From Verrucomicrobiota bacterium (GTDB lineage: Bacteria; Verrucomicrobiota; Verrucomicrobiia; JABWAM01): DNA of 43,594 nt. Each line of letters starts with the position of its first letter. Positions within the stretch are counted from its first letter, which is position 1. This document shows positions 8,156 through 16,266 of the stretch, in pieces. The translations under genes were made by a program, and so were the position numbers. Below the pieces are notes generated by a model. The model was not told the DNA's origin, did not search any database, and saw only the letters and a program-made list of their open reading frames with translations. The stretch spans positions 1 through 43,594 of the forward strand of contig JAHFSY010000032.1 in NCBI GenBank assembly GCA_023269615.1, given 5' to 3'.

Positions 8156-8659
8156 CTACCATGCGTCGGCGAGGGCGGATACGATATGCTGACCGAGCTT
8201 GGCTGCGGCGAGGGGAACGCCCTGGCGCTTGTCGCTTTGCAGGTCGTTGCCGATGAAGAAACTGGCTGAACCTTGCGCCTTGCTTTCGGTATACGGCTTG
8301 CTTTCCCCCTTCTTGGTGAGGGTATAGCTCACTCCAATCGTCATGCTGACTTCGGTGGGGGTGAGTTCGTTCTCGCGTGAAACCCGTATGGGAGTCATCT
8401 CAAACGAAGTGATATGGCCCTTGAGGATCACGTCTGCTTTTTCGAGATCGGTCACCTGGATCGTCCCATCCCGCTGGAACTGCTGGATTACCGTGGTGCT
8501 CACGAGATTTTCAAGCTGGGGTTCATCCACGTCGCTTTTGAAATTTTCGATGAAGATCGTCTTGAAGCCGGGGTCGTGGATGGCGCCCGCATGGTAGGAA
8601 GCGCAGCCGGCGCAAGCGAGAAGCCATGGCAACATGAGGACATGCAGTCGGTTTTTCAT
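8156..8659 (-). CDS. lptE: LptE-like LPS-assembly lipoprotein
   Basis: A 167-residue lipoprotein: a basic start, a hydrophobic stretch, then a lipobox-like WLLACAGC with C16 or C19 as the lipidated residue. The following sequence (FKTIFIENFKS..., LENLVSTTVIQQF, ADVILKGHITSF) fits the LptE/DUF family in Verrucomicrobiota, the plug protein of the LptD outer-membrane LPS translocon. Length and the beta-alpha-beta pattern agree. Its start overlaps the stop of the upstream BamD-like gene by ATGA, so translation is probably coupled. Both genes concern outer-membrane assembly. Confidence 0.65.
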   Translation of the reverse strand: MKNRLHVLMLPWLLACAGCASYHAGAIHDPGFKTIFIENFKSDVDEPQLENLVSTTVIQQFQRDGTIQVTDLEKADVILKGHITSFEMTPIRVSRENELTPTEVSMTIGVSYTLTKKGESKPYTESKAQGSASFFIGNDLQSDKRQGVPLAAAKLGQHIVSALADAW

Positions 8660-9717
8660 AGGGTGGAATGGGTCACTGAGTTGGTGGCTGAATCGGGGTG
8701 TGTGTTCTTGTCGGCATCCGGCTTCTCCCTTTTATTTTCGTTGGAGATGATTTCGTACTGGCGGCGCTTGATCTGGTCGGCCCGCTCCGCCGCCCGCTTG
8801 GCCAGCTCCGTGCCTGGAAATTTCTGCACCACGTTGTTGTAGTAAATCAGCGCGGCATCGAATTTCTTTTCGCGGTCATAATATTCCGCAATCTTCATCA
8901 CGCCGCGAGCCTGCTCCAGCTTGAGCTTTGCAATGTCTTCGATCGCTTGCTCTTTTTTTTCGCTCTCAGGATACTTGGTTTTGTAATCTTGAAAGGCTTC
9001 GATCGCGTGGACGGTTGCCGTCTGGTCGTAATCGGCCTCCCGCGACGCCATCAGGTTGGCATAACCGATCTGAAACTGGGCGTCGTCCGCCAGGTCGCTC
9101 TTGGGATATTTCTTGATCAGCTGCTCATAGGCTTTCACTGCCTCCTTCCACTGGTGTTGCTTCTCCCGCGCAAAGCCGATCTTCAACTGCGACATGGCCG
9201 CGTAGTTGCTATACGGGCCGTTCTTGATCACCTGCTCGAACATTTCCACGGTCTTGTCCATCGAGGGCATGGTGGGGATTGGTCCCAGCTTCATCCGTTC
9301 CCCGGCCAGGAAAAGACAGGCAATTTCATATTGAGACTTGAGAATGTCGTCGAAATGCGTCGTGTCGGGATACTTGTCCAGGCACTTTTGAAATTCCTTG
9401 AAGGATTGGGGGAATGCATAGAGTTTGTACAACACTGCGGCAAAACGGTACTGAGCCTCGGGGGCGTTCGGAGAAAGTGGCCATGTCTTCACCAATGCCC
9501 TGTAAGCGTCACGCGCCTCCTCCAGTTTTGGAGGATTCTCCTTCTCGTATGCCTCACCCTTGGCGAGCTGCTCCTTGGATGTCTCTTCCACGGCGTCCTG
9601 CCCCTCCACCTCCCATCCCTGGCCGGGACGGTAAATCAGCGGCGCGGGCGAAAGAGGCGCCAGCGCGACCAGCACGGCCAAAACAAGCCCGATGCGCAAT
9701 ATGGGAAAGCGTGACAT
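8656..9717 (-). CDS. bamD: BamD-like TPR outer-membrane assembly protein
   Basis: A 353-residue exported protein with a hydrophobic signal segment (residues about 8-26) and repeated TPR-like helices (YRALVKTWP, FKEFQKCLDKYPDT, YEQLIKKYPKSDLADDA, YYNNVVQKFPGTELA). This is the architecture of BamD, the TPR subunit of the BAM complex. Unlike the E. coli lipoprotein there is no lipobox: the first Cys comes after residue 100, so it would be periplasmic or held by partners. The C-terminal tail is charged and low-complexity. It is the first gene of a two-gene unit with the LptE-like gene. A general YbgF/CpoB-like TPR protein is the main alternative. Confidence 0.7.
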   Translation of the reverse strand: MSRFPILRIGLVLAVLVALAPLSPAPLIYRPGQGWEVEGQDAVEETSKEQLAKGEAYEKENPPKLEEARDAYRALVKTWPLSPNAPEAQYRFAAVLYKLYAFPQSFKEFQKCLDKYPDTTHFDDILKSQYEIACLFLAGERMKLGPIPTMPSMDKTVEMFEQVIKNGPYSNYAAMSQLKIGFAREKQHQWKEAVKAYEQLIKKYPKSDLADDAQFQIGYANLMASREADYDQTATVHAIEAFQDYKTKYPESEKKEQAIEDIAKLKLEQARGVMKIAEYYDREKKFDAALIYYNNVVQKFPGTELAKRAAERADQIKRRQYEIISNENKREKPDADKNTHPDSATNSVTHSTL

Positions 9718-9760
9718 GCGAGGGTTGACGATATTCCACGCCGACCCTTAAAGTCAAGGA

Positions 9761-10798
9761 ATGGAGAGGTTGCTTTGCATCAAAATTGCTTCGCGCGGAG
9801 ACCTCCTGCTGGCGGGACCCGCTTTCCGCCATTTGCGGGAGGCGCGCCCGTCCGCCCGCATCACGCTCCTCGTGGGTGCTTCATGCGGGGATGTCGCCCG
9901 GCACCTTCCTTTTTTTGACGAGGTTAAAACCATGGACGATCATTCGCTCATGGCCTCCGGCACGTGCGCCGCTGCCTGCGAGGCGCGTCAGCTTCTGGGA
10001 TGGCTGAAACAATCGGAAACGGATGAAGTGTTCATTTTCCATCGTGACTGGCGCTATGGGCTGCTCGCGTGGATCGCCGGCATTCGCGTCCGCCGGGGAT
10101 TTCAAAACGGATTCTGGAGTTTCCTCCTCACGCATCCATACAGGGCAGGGGAGAAGGAACACCATGTCAGCCAGTACCTCGGGATGATCGGTGCGGGCCA
10201 GGCATCGGAGATCCCCATCCAAGGTGTGTGGAAATTCCACGGCGACGAGCGTGAGCAGGGACTCGCCGCTGCCGCCTCGCATGGGTTCAACGATGCATCG
10301 GCGAAGTGGATTGCTTTGGGGTTTGGAGGGGGGCGCAATGTGAAGACACACACCGGCCTCAAGACGTGGCCGATCCGCCATTATCATGCCCTGGCCTCGC
10401 AATTGGAAAAACAGGGCTTTCGCGTTGCATGGGTGGGGGATTTGCACGACGCCGCCACTTTGGAAGAACCTTTCGATGGCGTGAACCTCGCCGGTAAACT
10501 GAGTGTCTCCGAAACTGCGGCGGTGCTCAGCGCATGCAGCGGCGTGGTGTCGAACGACACGCTGATGCTCCATCTGGCCGAGGCGCTTGGCATCCCCAGC
10601 GTGGGTATCTTCGGCCCAACTGATCCGTCCCATTACCGTCCGCTCGGAAAAAGATCATCCCACGTCTGGTACGGGAAAAATCTTTCCTGCAGCCCATGCC
10701 ACCGGGACGGCTGGTTTCCCGTTTGTTCCCATCAACATCGCTGCATGGCCGAGCTCTCCGTCGAATCCGTGCTGCAACAGGTGGAGGCAACCCGGTGA
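9761..10798 (+). CDS. Glycosyltransferase family 9 (heptosyltransferase-like)
   Basis: The 345-residue protein fits GT9, the GT-B fold ADP-heptose:LPS heptosyltransferases of the inner face of the cytoplasmic membrane. Seen are the N-terminal LLCIKIASRGDLLLAGPAF (the usual RxGD loop as SRGD), the C-terminal VSNDTLMLHLAEALGIPSVGIFGPTDP nucleotide-sugar site split across residues 265-291, and CSPC near residue 310 with further Cys residues before the end. It is the first gene of a pair with the GT4 gene, whose GTG start overlaps this stop. The pair probably builds LPS core or a similar surface glycan. Confidence 0.85.
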   Translation: MERLLCIKIASRGDLLLAGPAFRHLREARPSARITLLVGASCGDVARHLPFFDEVKTMDDHSLMASGTCAAACEARQLLGWLKQSETDEVFIFHRDWRYGLLAWIAGIRVRRGFQNGFWSFLLTHPYRAGEKEHHVSQYLGMIGAGQASEIPIQGVWKFHGDEREQGLAAAASHGFNDASAKWIALGFGGGRNVKTHTGLKTWPIRHYHALASQLEKQGFRVAWVGDLHDAATLEEPFDGVNLAGKLSVSETAAVLSACSGVVSNDTLMLHLAEALGIPSVGIFGPTDPSHYRPLGKRSSHVWYGKNLSCSPCHRDGWFPVCSHQHRCMAELSVESVLQQVEATR

Positions 10799-11964
10799 AG
10801 CGCATCGTTTTTGGTTCTTCCAACCACTGGACCTCGCCCTACCAGGTGGGCAGCCACGCCTGGGCCCGCCTGTTTGCGCGTCACGACTGGAGCGTGGCTT
10901 ACATCTCGGATCCCATCACCCCATGGCATTGGCTCGGCCGTACAGGTCGTGAGCGGACGCGCGAACGCTGGGCGCTTTGGAAAAGTGGAGGCGAGTGGTT
11001 TGAGAATCGCACCGTGCGCGCATGGGTCCCGTGCTCGCTCGTCGCCCCGCAGTCCCTGCCCGTGTTCCGTTCGAGATGGGTGATGGAATCGTGGGATGGT
11101 TTTACTGTTCCACGTGTCGAATCCCAACTCTGCAAGTGGGGCTTCGATCTGCCCGATATCCTGTGGCTCGACAGCGTCCGCCACGCAGGGTGGGGGAAGC
11201 TCCTGCGCCCGCGAAAAACCATCCTGAGAATCGCCGATTGGAGCCCGGGGTTTTCGACAACGCCGGCATCGGTCATTGAGGCGGAACGGCGTCTCCTTGC
11301 CGAGGCCGACCTTGTGATTGCAAGCTCGCAAAGCCTTGAAGCGCGCCTCGGCGAATTTCGCGGAAACAAACCCATGCTCACGATTCGCAACGGAGTGGAT
11401 GCCGCATTCTGGAAGGATCCATGTCCACCACCACCCGAGTACCTGGAAATTCCAGCACCCCGCGCGGTATATGTGGGCGCGCTGGACGAGTGGTTTGATG
11501 TGGAGCTTTTGCGGCAACTGGCGCAACGTCTCTCCGACGTTTCGTTCGTCATTATTGGTCAGCGACGTCATGGTCCTGCAACCGATTTTTCCATGCCGAA
11601 CATCCACTGGCTCGGCTCCCGCCCCCGCGAACAGGTGCGCGCTTACGTGCAGCACGCAAACGTCGGCATCATCCCTTTCAAGCGAAACGACCTCATTGAA
11701 TGTGTTTGTCCGCTCAAGCTCTACGAATACATGGCCTGCGGCCTGCCGGTTGTGGCCACCCGATGGGATGAACTGGAGCGCATGAATTCCCCTGCGCGCC
11801 TTGCAACGGGCGTGGGCGAATGGACGGCCCAACTGCGGCAATCGCTCCAGGCAAAACAATCCGCCCAATCGCGCGACGCAGAAGGGGAATCTGCCTATGC
11901 GTTGTCAAACGACTGGCAATGCCGCTGGCTGGAGTGGCAGGCCGCCTGGGGAAAGCTGGCCTGA
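10795..11964 (+). CDS. Glycosyltransferase (GT4-like, GT-B fold)
   Basis: The 389-residue protein shows the C-terminal half of a GT4-like enzyme: RAVYVGALDEWFD, IHWLGSRPREQV, VGIIPFKRNDLIE and CPLKLYEYMACGLPVVAT. The N-terminal half is divergent, as is common for acceptor domains. The start is GTG 10795, giving MKRIVFGSSNHWTSPYQ; it overlaps the GT9 stop by GTGA, which argues for coupled translation. A longer frame from 10696 only reads through the GT9 gene and is rejected. It likely acts on a surface glycan; donor and acceptor are unknown. It ends directly against the convergent lysine-rich gene with no spacer. Confidence 0.85.
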   Translation: MKRIVFGSSNHWTSPYQVGSHAWARLFARHDWSVAYISDPITPWHWLGRTGRERTRERWALWKSGGEWFENRTVRAWVPCSLVAPQSLPVFRSRWVMESWDGFTVPRVESQLCKWGFDLPDILWLDSVRHAGWGKLLRPRKTILRIADWSPGFSTTPASVIEAERRLLAEADLVIASSQSLEARLGEFRGNKPMLTIRNGVDAAFWKDPCPPPPEYLEIPAPRAVYVGALDEWFDVELLRQLAQRLSDVSFVIIGQRRHGPATDFSMPNIHWLGSRPREQVRAYVQHANVGIIPFKRNDLIECVCPLKLYEYMACGLPVVATRWDELERMNSPARLATGVGEWTAQLRQSLQAKQSAQSRDAEGESAYALSNDWQCRWLEWQAAWGKLA

Positions 11965-12375
11965 CTATTGCTTGCCCTTGTTTTTCTTGTATGCGGCCCA
12001 GCGCGCCTTCTGCGCGGCGATAATGTTTGCGCGGCCTGCACGGGAGAGATTGCCGCGGCGTTTGCGTCCACCGCCAGCCGTGGATTTTTTGCCCTTGCGG
12101 CCATGCTTCGCGTGAAACGCGGCCCAGCGCGCCTTTTGAGCGGCACGGATACTGGCGCGACCCGCGGCAGACATTCCGCGCTTCCTGCGGCTTTTGCGGC
12201 GGCCAGACTTGGGTCCATCCATCAAAAGGGTGGATGCGACGCGCTTGCCGACGATGCTGGCAATGCCCGTCAGCTTTTTGCGCAGGGCGCTGGCCTGGGC
12301 ATCATACTGACGCGTCAGCTTCTCGGAGTTTTTTAGTTGTGATTCCAGTTTGCGGATAAGTTTGGTAAGAGTCAT
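11965..12375 (-). CDS. Lysine/arginine-rich protein with two KARWAA repeats (DNA-binding-like)
   Basis: The 136-residue, strongly basic protein has an N-terminal amphipathic helix (about residues 4-45) likely to form a coiled coil, followed by basic linkers and two copies of a motif of the form GRAxIxAAQKARWAA (about 72-86 and 114-128). This motif is widespread in Acidobacteriota, Planctomycetota and Verrucomicrobiota proteins and resembles AT-hook/histone H1-like tails; DNA or RNA binding is inferred. ATG 12375 is used; an upstream in-frame extension to 12492 reads through a REP-like element. The stop TAG directly abuts the stop of the convergent GT4 gene. A small hairpin (GATGC/GCATC) lies in its leader at about 12398-12414. 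Confidence 0.75.
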   Translation of the reverse strand: MTLTKLIRKLESQLKNSEKLTRQYDAQASALRKKLTGIASIVGKRVASTLLMDGPKSGRRKSRRKRGMSAAGRASIRAAQKARWAAFHAKHGRKGKKSTAGGGRKRRGNLSRAGRANIIAAQKARWAAYKKNKGKQ

Positions 12376-12455
12376 AAGGTGGTTGCTTATATCTCCTGAT
12401 GCACGGGGCATCAAGGAAAAGATTGAATTGTTTTGAAGTCTGGAAGCCTGAGATC

Positions 12456-12521
12456 GAGGTAGGGACGGACCGCCGGGCCGTCCGCTGCGCAACGGCGCGC
12501 CCGGCGGTCGCGCCCTACCAC
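12456..12521. repeat. REP-like GC-rich palindromic element
   Basis: Left arm GGTAGGG...ACCGCCGGGC and right arm GCCCGGCGGTCGCGCCCTACC are near-perfect inverse complements over about 25 bases with a short G/C-rich loop. It lies between the divergently oriented leader of the lysine-rich gene and the end of rsmE, and resembles dispersed REP-type elements. Confidence 0.65.
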
Positions 12522-12558
12522 CAGCAAGGCAACTTACATCCCGGACAGATTTCGGGCG

Positions 12559-13296
12559 CTATCTCCGTCGTAACTCATAATTGAGGATGCTGATGGCATG
12601 GATTGCAGCGGTGTCGCAACGAAGCACCAGGGATCCAAGTGTTAGTGGTTGAAATCCCGCAGCACGGGCCACCACCATTTCCGCAGGGGTAAAATCCCCC
12701 TCGGGGCCGATCATCAGGATTGCCTTTCCATCGGCTGCGCGGCTTTCTTTCAAATGTTCCCACAATGGTTTTGCCTCCGGCTGCAACGAGCCGATCAGGC
12801 CCCACGTGTATTCCGTGCGTGTCTCCGCGATTTCTTTCACGGTCTTTGGCTTTGTCAGGGTTGGAAGCCAGTTCAATCCACATTGCTTCGCCGCTTCCAT
12901 GGTGATGTCCCGCCATCGGGTCAGTTTGTTTTTCATTTCATCCGCCTCGATTCTTATCACCGAGCGTTCCGACAATACGGGTATGATTTCGCACACTCCC
13001 AGTTCCGTGGCCTTCTGCATGATCAGGTCCATGACCTTGTTTTTGGGCAGGGCCTGCGCAAGGGTTATTGAGTAAGTTGGACGCGGCGTGAATGATTTTT
13101 GAATGACGCGCAGGTCCGCACCATCCTCATCCATTTTCTGTATTTCACAGAGATATTCGCTTCCTGCGCCATCGAATACGCTGGCCCGTGTGCCTTCCCT
13201 TGCACGCAACACCGTCCGACAATGATGCCATTCCGTGCCGTCGAGGCGAAGCAGATCGCGCGCAACTTGGGGATTGGGAAGATAAAAGCGATGCAT
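12559..13296 (-). CDS. rsmE: 16S rRNA (uracil1498-N3)-methyltransferase RsmE
   Basis: The 245-residue protein matches RsmE (SPOUT family), which methylates U1498 of 16S rRNA. Seen are the PUA-like N-terminal part (MHRFYLP, WHHCRTVLRAREG), the central QALPKNKVMDLIMQKATELGV block split around residues 80-100, and the C-terminal trefoil-knot motifs IGPEGDFTPAE and LGSLVLRCDTAAI. The last differs from the usual LGxRILRTETA but keeps R and the A-A-I positions. It starts three bases after the stop of the dehydrogenase gene, so the two are probably co-transcribed. Confidence 0.93.
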   Translation of the reverse strand: MHRFYLPNPQVARDLLRLDGTEWHHCRTVLRAREGTRASVFDGAGSEYLCEIQKMDEDGADLRVIQKSFTPRPTYSITLAQALPKNKVMDLIMQKATELGVCEIIPVLSERSVIRIEADEMKNKLTRWRDITMEAAKQCGLNWLPTLTKPKTVKEIAETRTEYTWGLIGSLQPEAKPLWEHLKESRAADGKAILMIGPEGDFTPAEMVVARAAGFQPLTLGSLVLRCDTAAIHAISILNYELRRR

Positions 13297-13299
13297 GAC

Positions 13300-14172
13300 C
13301 TACTCCAGTTCCTTGATCAATGCCTGGGTGCCTTTTCGCGAATAACCCTTGTCCTGCAGGCTGTCATATAACTTCCGCACCAGCTCCAATCCCGGCAATC
13401 GGACGTTCATGCGCTGGCATTCCTCCAATGCGAGCCCCATGTCCTTCACAAAATGTTCGATGGTAAAACCGGGTTCCAGGTCGCCCTTCAAAATTCTGGG
13501 CGCAAGATTGTTCAAGGCCCACGAGCCGGCCGCCCCGCCTCCGATCGTGGAAAGGACCTGCTGCGGATCAAGCCCCGATTTTCGCGCATAGACCAGGCCT
13601 TCGCTCATTCCCAGCATCGTCCCGGCAATCATGATCTGGTTGCAAAGCTTGCAATGCTGCCCCGATCCCGCGCCGCCCATGTGCGAAATGGTCTTTCCGA
13701 GCTTCTCAAGAATCGGACGCGCCTTCTCGAACGCATCCTTGTCCCCCCCCACCATGATCACGAGTCGCGCTTCCCGCGCCCCGACGTCCCCGCCTGTCAC
13801 GGGAGCGTCGAGCGACGAGACACCTTTCTCGGTCGCCTTCTGATGGATCTCCCGGGCGAGTGATGGGGAGCTGGTCGTAAGATCAATCACCGTCCCGCCG
13901 CCTTTCATCTGGTCAAGAATGCCGCCTTTGCCAAGGTAAACGGATTGAACGTCCGAAGGATGCCCCACAATCGTCAGCACCACATCTGCATCACGCGCCG
14001 TGTCGCCATGTGTCTCGGCCCATGTCGCTCCCTGTTGGAGCAGCGCTTCGGCCTTGGACTTGGTGCGGTTGTGAACCCTGACCGGGTACCCGGCCTTCAA
14101 CAAATGCCCGATCATGGATTTCCCCATGACCCCGGTCCCGACAAATCCCAAGGCAGGCAGCAATGTTTGCAT
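13300..14172 (-). CDS. Beta-hydroxyacid dehydrogenase (3-hydroxyisobutyrate dehydrogenase family)
   Basis: The 290-residue protein has GFVGTGVMG at 9-17 (NAD(P) binding), DAPVTGG at 122-128 (substrate binding), and the catalytic lysine K175 in GSGQHCKLCNQ. This is the full signature of the 3-hydroxyisobutyrate/tartronate semialdehyde/glyoxylate-succinic semialdehyde reductase family. The substrate within the family cannot be fixed. It heads a pair with rsmE. An ATG at 14172 gives a short N-terminal extension before the Rossmann strand, which is normal. Confidence 0.9.
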   Translation of the reverse strand: MQTLLPALGFVGTGVMGKSMIGHLLKAGYPVRVHNRTKSKAEALLQQGATWAETHGDTARDADVVLTIVGHPSDVQSVYLGKGGILDQMKGGGTVIDLTTSSPSLAREIHQKATEKGVSSLDAPVTGGDVGAREARLVIMVGGDKDAFEKARPILEKLGKTISHMGGAGSGQHCKLCNQIMIAGTMLGMSEGLVYARKSGLDPQQVLSTIGGGAAGSWALNNLAPRILKGDLEPGFTIEHFVKDMGLALEECQRMNVRLPGLELVRKLYDSLQDKGYSRKGTQALIKELE

Positions 14173-14216
14173 GTCACGTAAATGCCAGAATCAATGCGCA
14201 AAAACAACCCATTCAA

Positions 14217-14237
14217 ATTCTGGATTCTGGATTCTGG
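14217..14237. repeat. Heptad array c (ATTCTGG x3)
   Basis: Three perfect copies of ATTCTGG lie in the gap between the leftward dehydrogenase gene and the rightward proS; a degenerate fourth unit (CTCCTGA) follows. Confidence 0.8.
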
Positions 14238-14310
14238 CTCCTGACTCCCCGGGTCCGCGGGGTAGAATCCCATTGATCCCAGCGTTTTCCCTGCTACTGT
14301 CGCGTGCCTT

Positions 14311-16044
14311 ATGCGTTGGACCCAAGCCCTTATCCCCACTCTTCGCGAGGCGCCGCAGGACGCCGAGATTGCGAGCCATCAGCTGCTCCTGCGCGGCGGT
14401 TTTATTCGCAAGCTTACAGGCGGGGTTTACACGTTTCTCCCCATGGGACTGCGCACGCTCCGTAAAATCGAGAACATCATTCGCGAGGAAATGGACCGCT
14501 CGGGCGCGATCGAACTCCTCATGCCGGCCCTGCAGCCGCAGGAGCTTTGGAAGCAGGGGCCGCGTTATGACGCTGCGAAACAGGTCATGTTCGAGGCGCG
14601 GCCCGCGGGCGCTGCGCGCAAGACATCCTCCGAGCAGGTGCTCCTGCTGGGGCCGACCCATGAGGAGGTCATTACTTCACTCGTGGCAGGTGAAATCCGT
14701 TCCTACCGCCAGCTCCCGAAAAACTTTTACCAGCTCCAGACGAAATTCCGTGATGAGATCCGCCCGCGTTTCGGCCTCATGCGCGCGAAGGAGTTCCTGA
14801 TGAAGGATGCCTACAGCTTTGACGTGGATGACGCTTCCGCCGAGAAAAGTTACAAGATCATGTACGATGCCTACGTGCGGATCTTTCAACGTTGCGGCGT
14901 GAACTATCGAATTGTCGAGGCGGACACGGGTGTGATGGGTGGGAGTTTTTCCCACGAGTTTGTTGTTCCGTCCACCGTGGGTGAGAGCGAAATCGCGCTC
15001 ACGGAGGATGGTGGTTATGCGGCGTCCATCGAGAAAGCCGCAAGCCGTGCTGCGCCGCGGGCTTCTCCGGGCGCGAGCATGGCCCAGCCGGAAAAGTTTG
15101 CCACGCCGGGAGTTGTGACGATTGACGCCCTGGACAAGCAACACGGCGTCACCGCCGAGAACCAGATCAAGACGCTCATCTACATCTGCGACTCGAAGAT
15201 GATGCTGTTTCTGTTGCGCGGCGACCACCAGCTCAACGAGGCGAAGGTGGGTGCGCTTGGGATTTCGGAGTTTCGCCCGGCGACGGAGGCGGAAATCGTC
15301 ACGGCATTGGGTGCGCATCCCGGAAGCCTTGGTGCGGTCGGCGTCGCTGTTTCAAAAGCGATTGCGGCTGTCGTGGCCGATGAATGTTTGCGCGGGCAGT
15401 CCGGAATGACCACGGGAGCAAACGAGGATGGCTTTCATTTGCGCGGCGTCGAGGTGGAGCGCGACATCAAGGTGACTCGATGGGCGGATTTGCGAACGGC
15501 GTGTGCCGGCGAGCTCGATCCCAAGACGGGCAAGCCCTTGAAGATTGAGCGCGCGATTGAAGTGGGACACGTGTTCAAGCTCGGCACCAAGTACAGCGAG
15601 GCGTTCAAGGCTCTCTATCTGGACGTCAACGGCAAGACGCATCCGTGCGTGATGGGATGTTATGGCATCGGGGTGACGCGCACCCTGCAGGCGATTGTGG
15701 AACAAAACCATGACAAGGATGGCATGATCTGGCCGTCGAGCGTGGCTCCGTACAAGGTCCTGATACAATTGCTGGAGGCTGGAAACCAGAAGGCCACGGA
15801 CGCCGCCGAAAAAGCGTATGCCGATTTACAGGCGGCTGGTGTGGATGTGCTGTTCGACGACCGCGATGAGCGTCCAGGAGTAAAATTCAAAGACGCCGAT
15901 CTTCTCGGAATTCCATTCCAGGTCCGCTTTGGGAAGAAGTTTTTGGAAAGCGGAAAAGTCGAAATCAAGAATCGCATGACCAAGACAAGTTCCGAGGCCG
16001 ATCTAACTTCGATTGTGTCCGCCATCAAGGACGTCCCCGCCTGA
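14311..16044 (+). CDS. proS: Prolyl-tRNA synthetase (bacterial type with INS editing domain)
   Basis: The 577-residue enzyme charges tRNA-Pro. Class II motif 1 is near residues 28-75 (TGGVYTFLPMGLRTL), motif 2 is FRDEIRPRFGLMRAKEF, and motif 3 is CYGIGVTRTLQAIVEQ. Between motifs 2 and 3 lies the INS/YbaK-like domain (about 225-395), which deacylates Ala-tRNA-Pro; MTTGANEDGFH is typical. The C-terminal anticodon-binding domain ends with DRDERPGVKFKDADLLG and VEIKNR. The length is normal. It starts at ATG 14311. A large composite palindrome lies downstream and may end the transcript. Confidence 0.97.
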   Translation: MRWTQALIPTLREAPQDAEIASHQLLLRGGFIRKLTGGVYTFLPMGLRTLRKIENIIREEMDRSGAIELLMPALQPQELWKQGPRYDAAKQVMFEARPAGAARKTSSEQVLLLGPTHEEVITSLVAGEIRSYRQLPKNFYQLQTKFRDEIRPRFGLMRAKEFLMKDAYSFDVDDASAEKSYKIMYDAYVRIFQRCGVNYRIVEADTGVMGGSFSHEFVVPSTVGESEIALTEDGGYAASIEKAASRAAPRASPGASMAQPEKFATPGVVTIDALDKQHGVTAENQIKTLIYICDSKMMLFLLRGDHQLNEAKVGALGISEFRPATEAEIVTALGAHPGSLGAVGVAVSKAIAAVVADECLRGQSGMTTGANEDGFHLRGVEVERDIKVTRWADLRTACAGELDPKTGKPLKIERAIEVGHVFKLGTKYSEAFKALYLDVNGKTHPCVMGCYGIGVTRTLQAIVEQNHDKDGMIWPSSVAPYKVLIQLLEAGNQKATDAAEKAYADLQAAGVDVLFDDRDERPGVKFKDADLLGIPFQVRFGKKFLESGKVEIKNRMTKTSSEADLTSIVSAIKDVPA

Positions 16045-16060
16045 TTCGATCCAGAGGTCT

Positions 16061-16200
16061 CGCGCAAAGACGCAAAGCCGCAAAGCTCCCCTTTTCCCCT
16101 GAAGGCAGATGGTCGCTGCACTCGTCGCGGCTCACCGCGACGAGTGCAGCGACCAGTCCGTTCCTCTTTCAGACCCTTTGCGCCTTTGCGTCTTTGCGCG
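16061..16200. repeat. Composite palindrome 1 (GCAAAG 8-bp arms around a 21-bp hairpin)
   Basis: The outer arms 16061-16085 and 16176-16200 are inverse complements with one mismatch; each is a three-unit tandem of an 8-bp unit (GCAAAGAC, GCAAAGCC, GCAAAGCT on the left). Nested inside is a perfect 21-bp stem (16110-16130 and 16135-16155) with loop CTCA. It fills the proS-cysI gap. There is no U-tract, so a termination role is uncertain. Confidence 0.85.
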
Positions 16201-16266
16201 AAACTTCTTCCTTTTCGCTTTTCCGATCACTTGACTCCCGCCAGCCGGTGCATGAAGATATACGTC

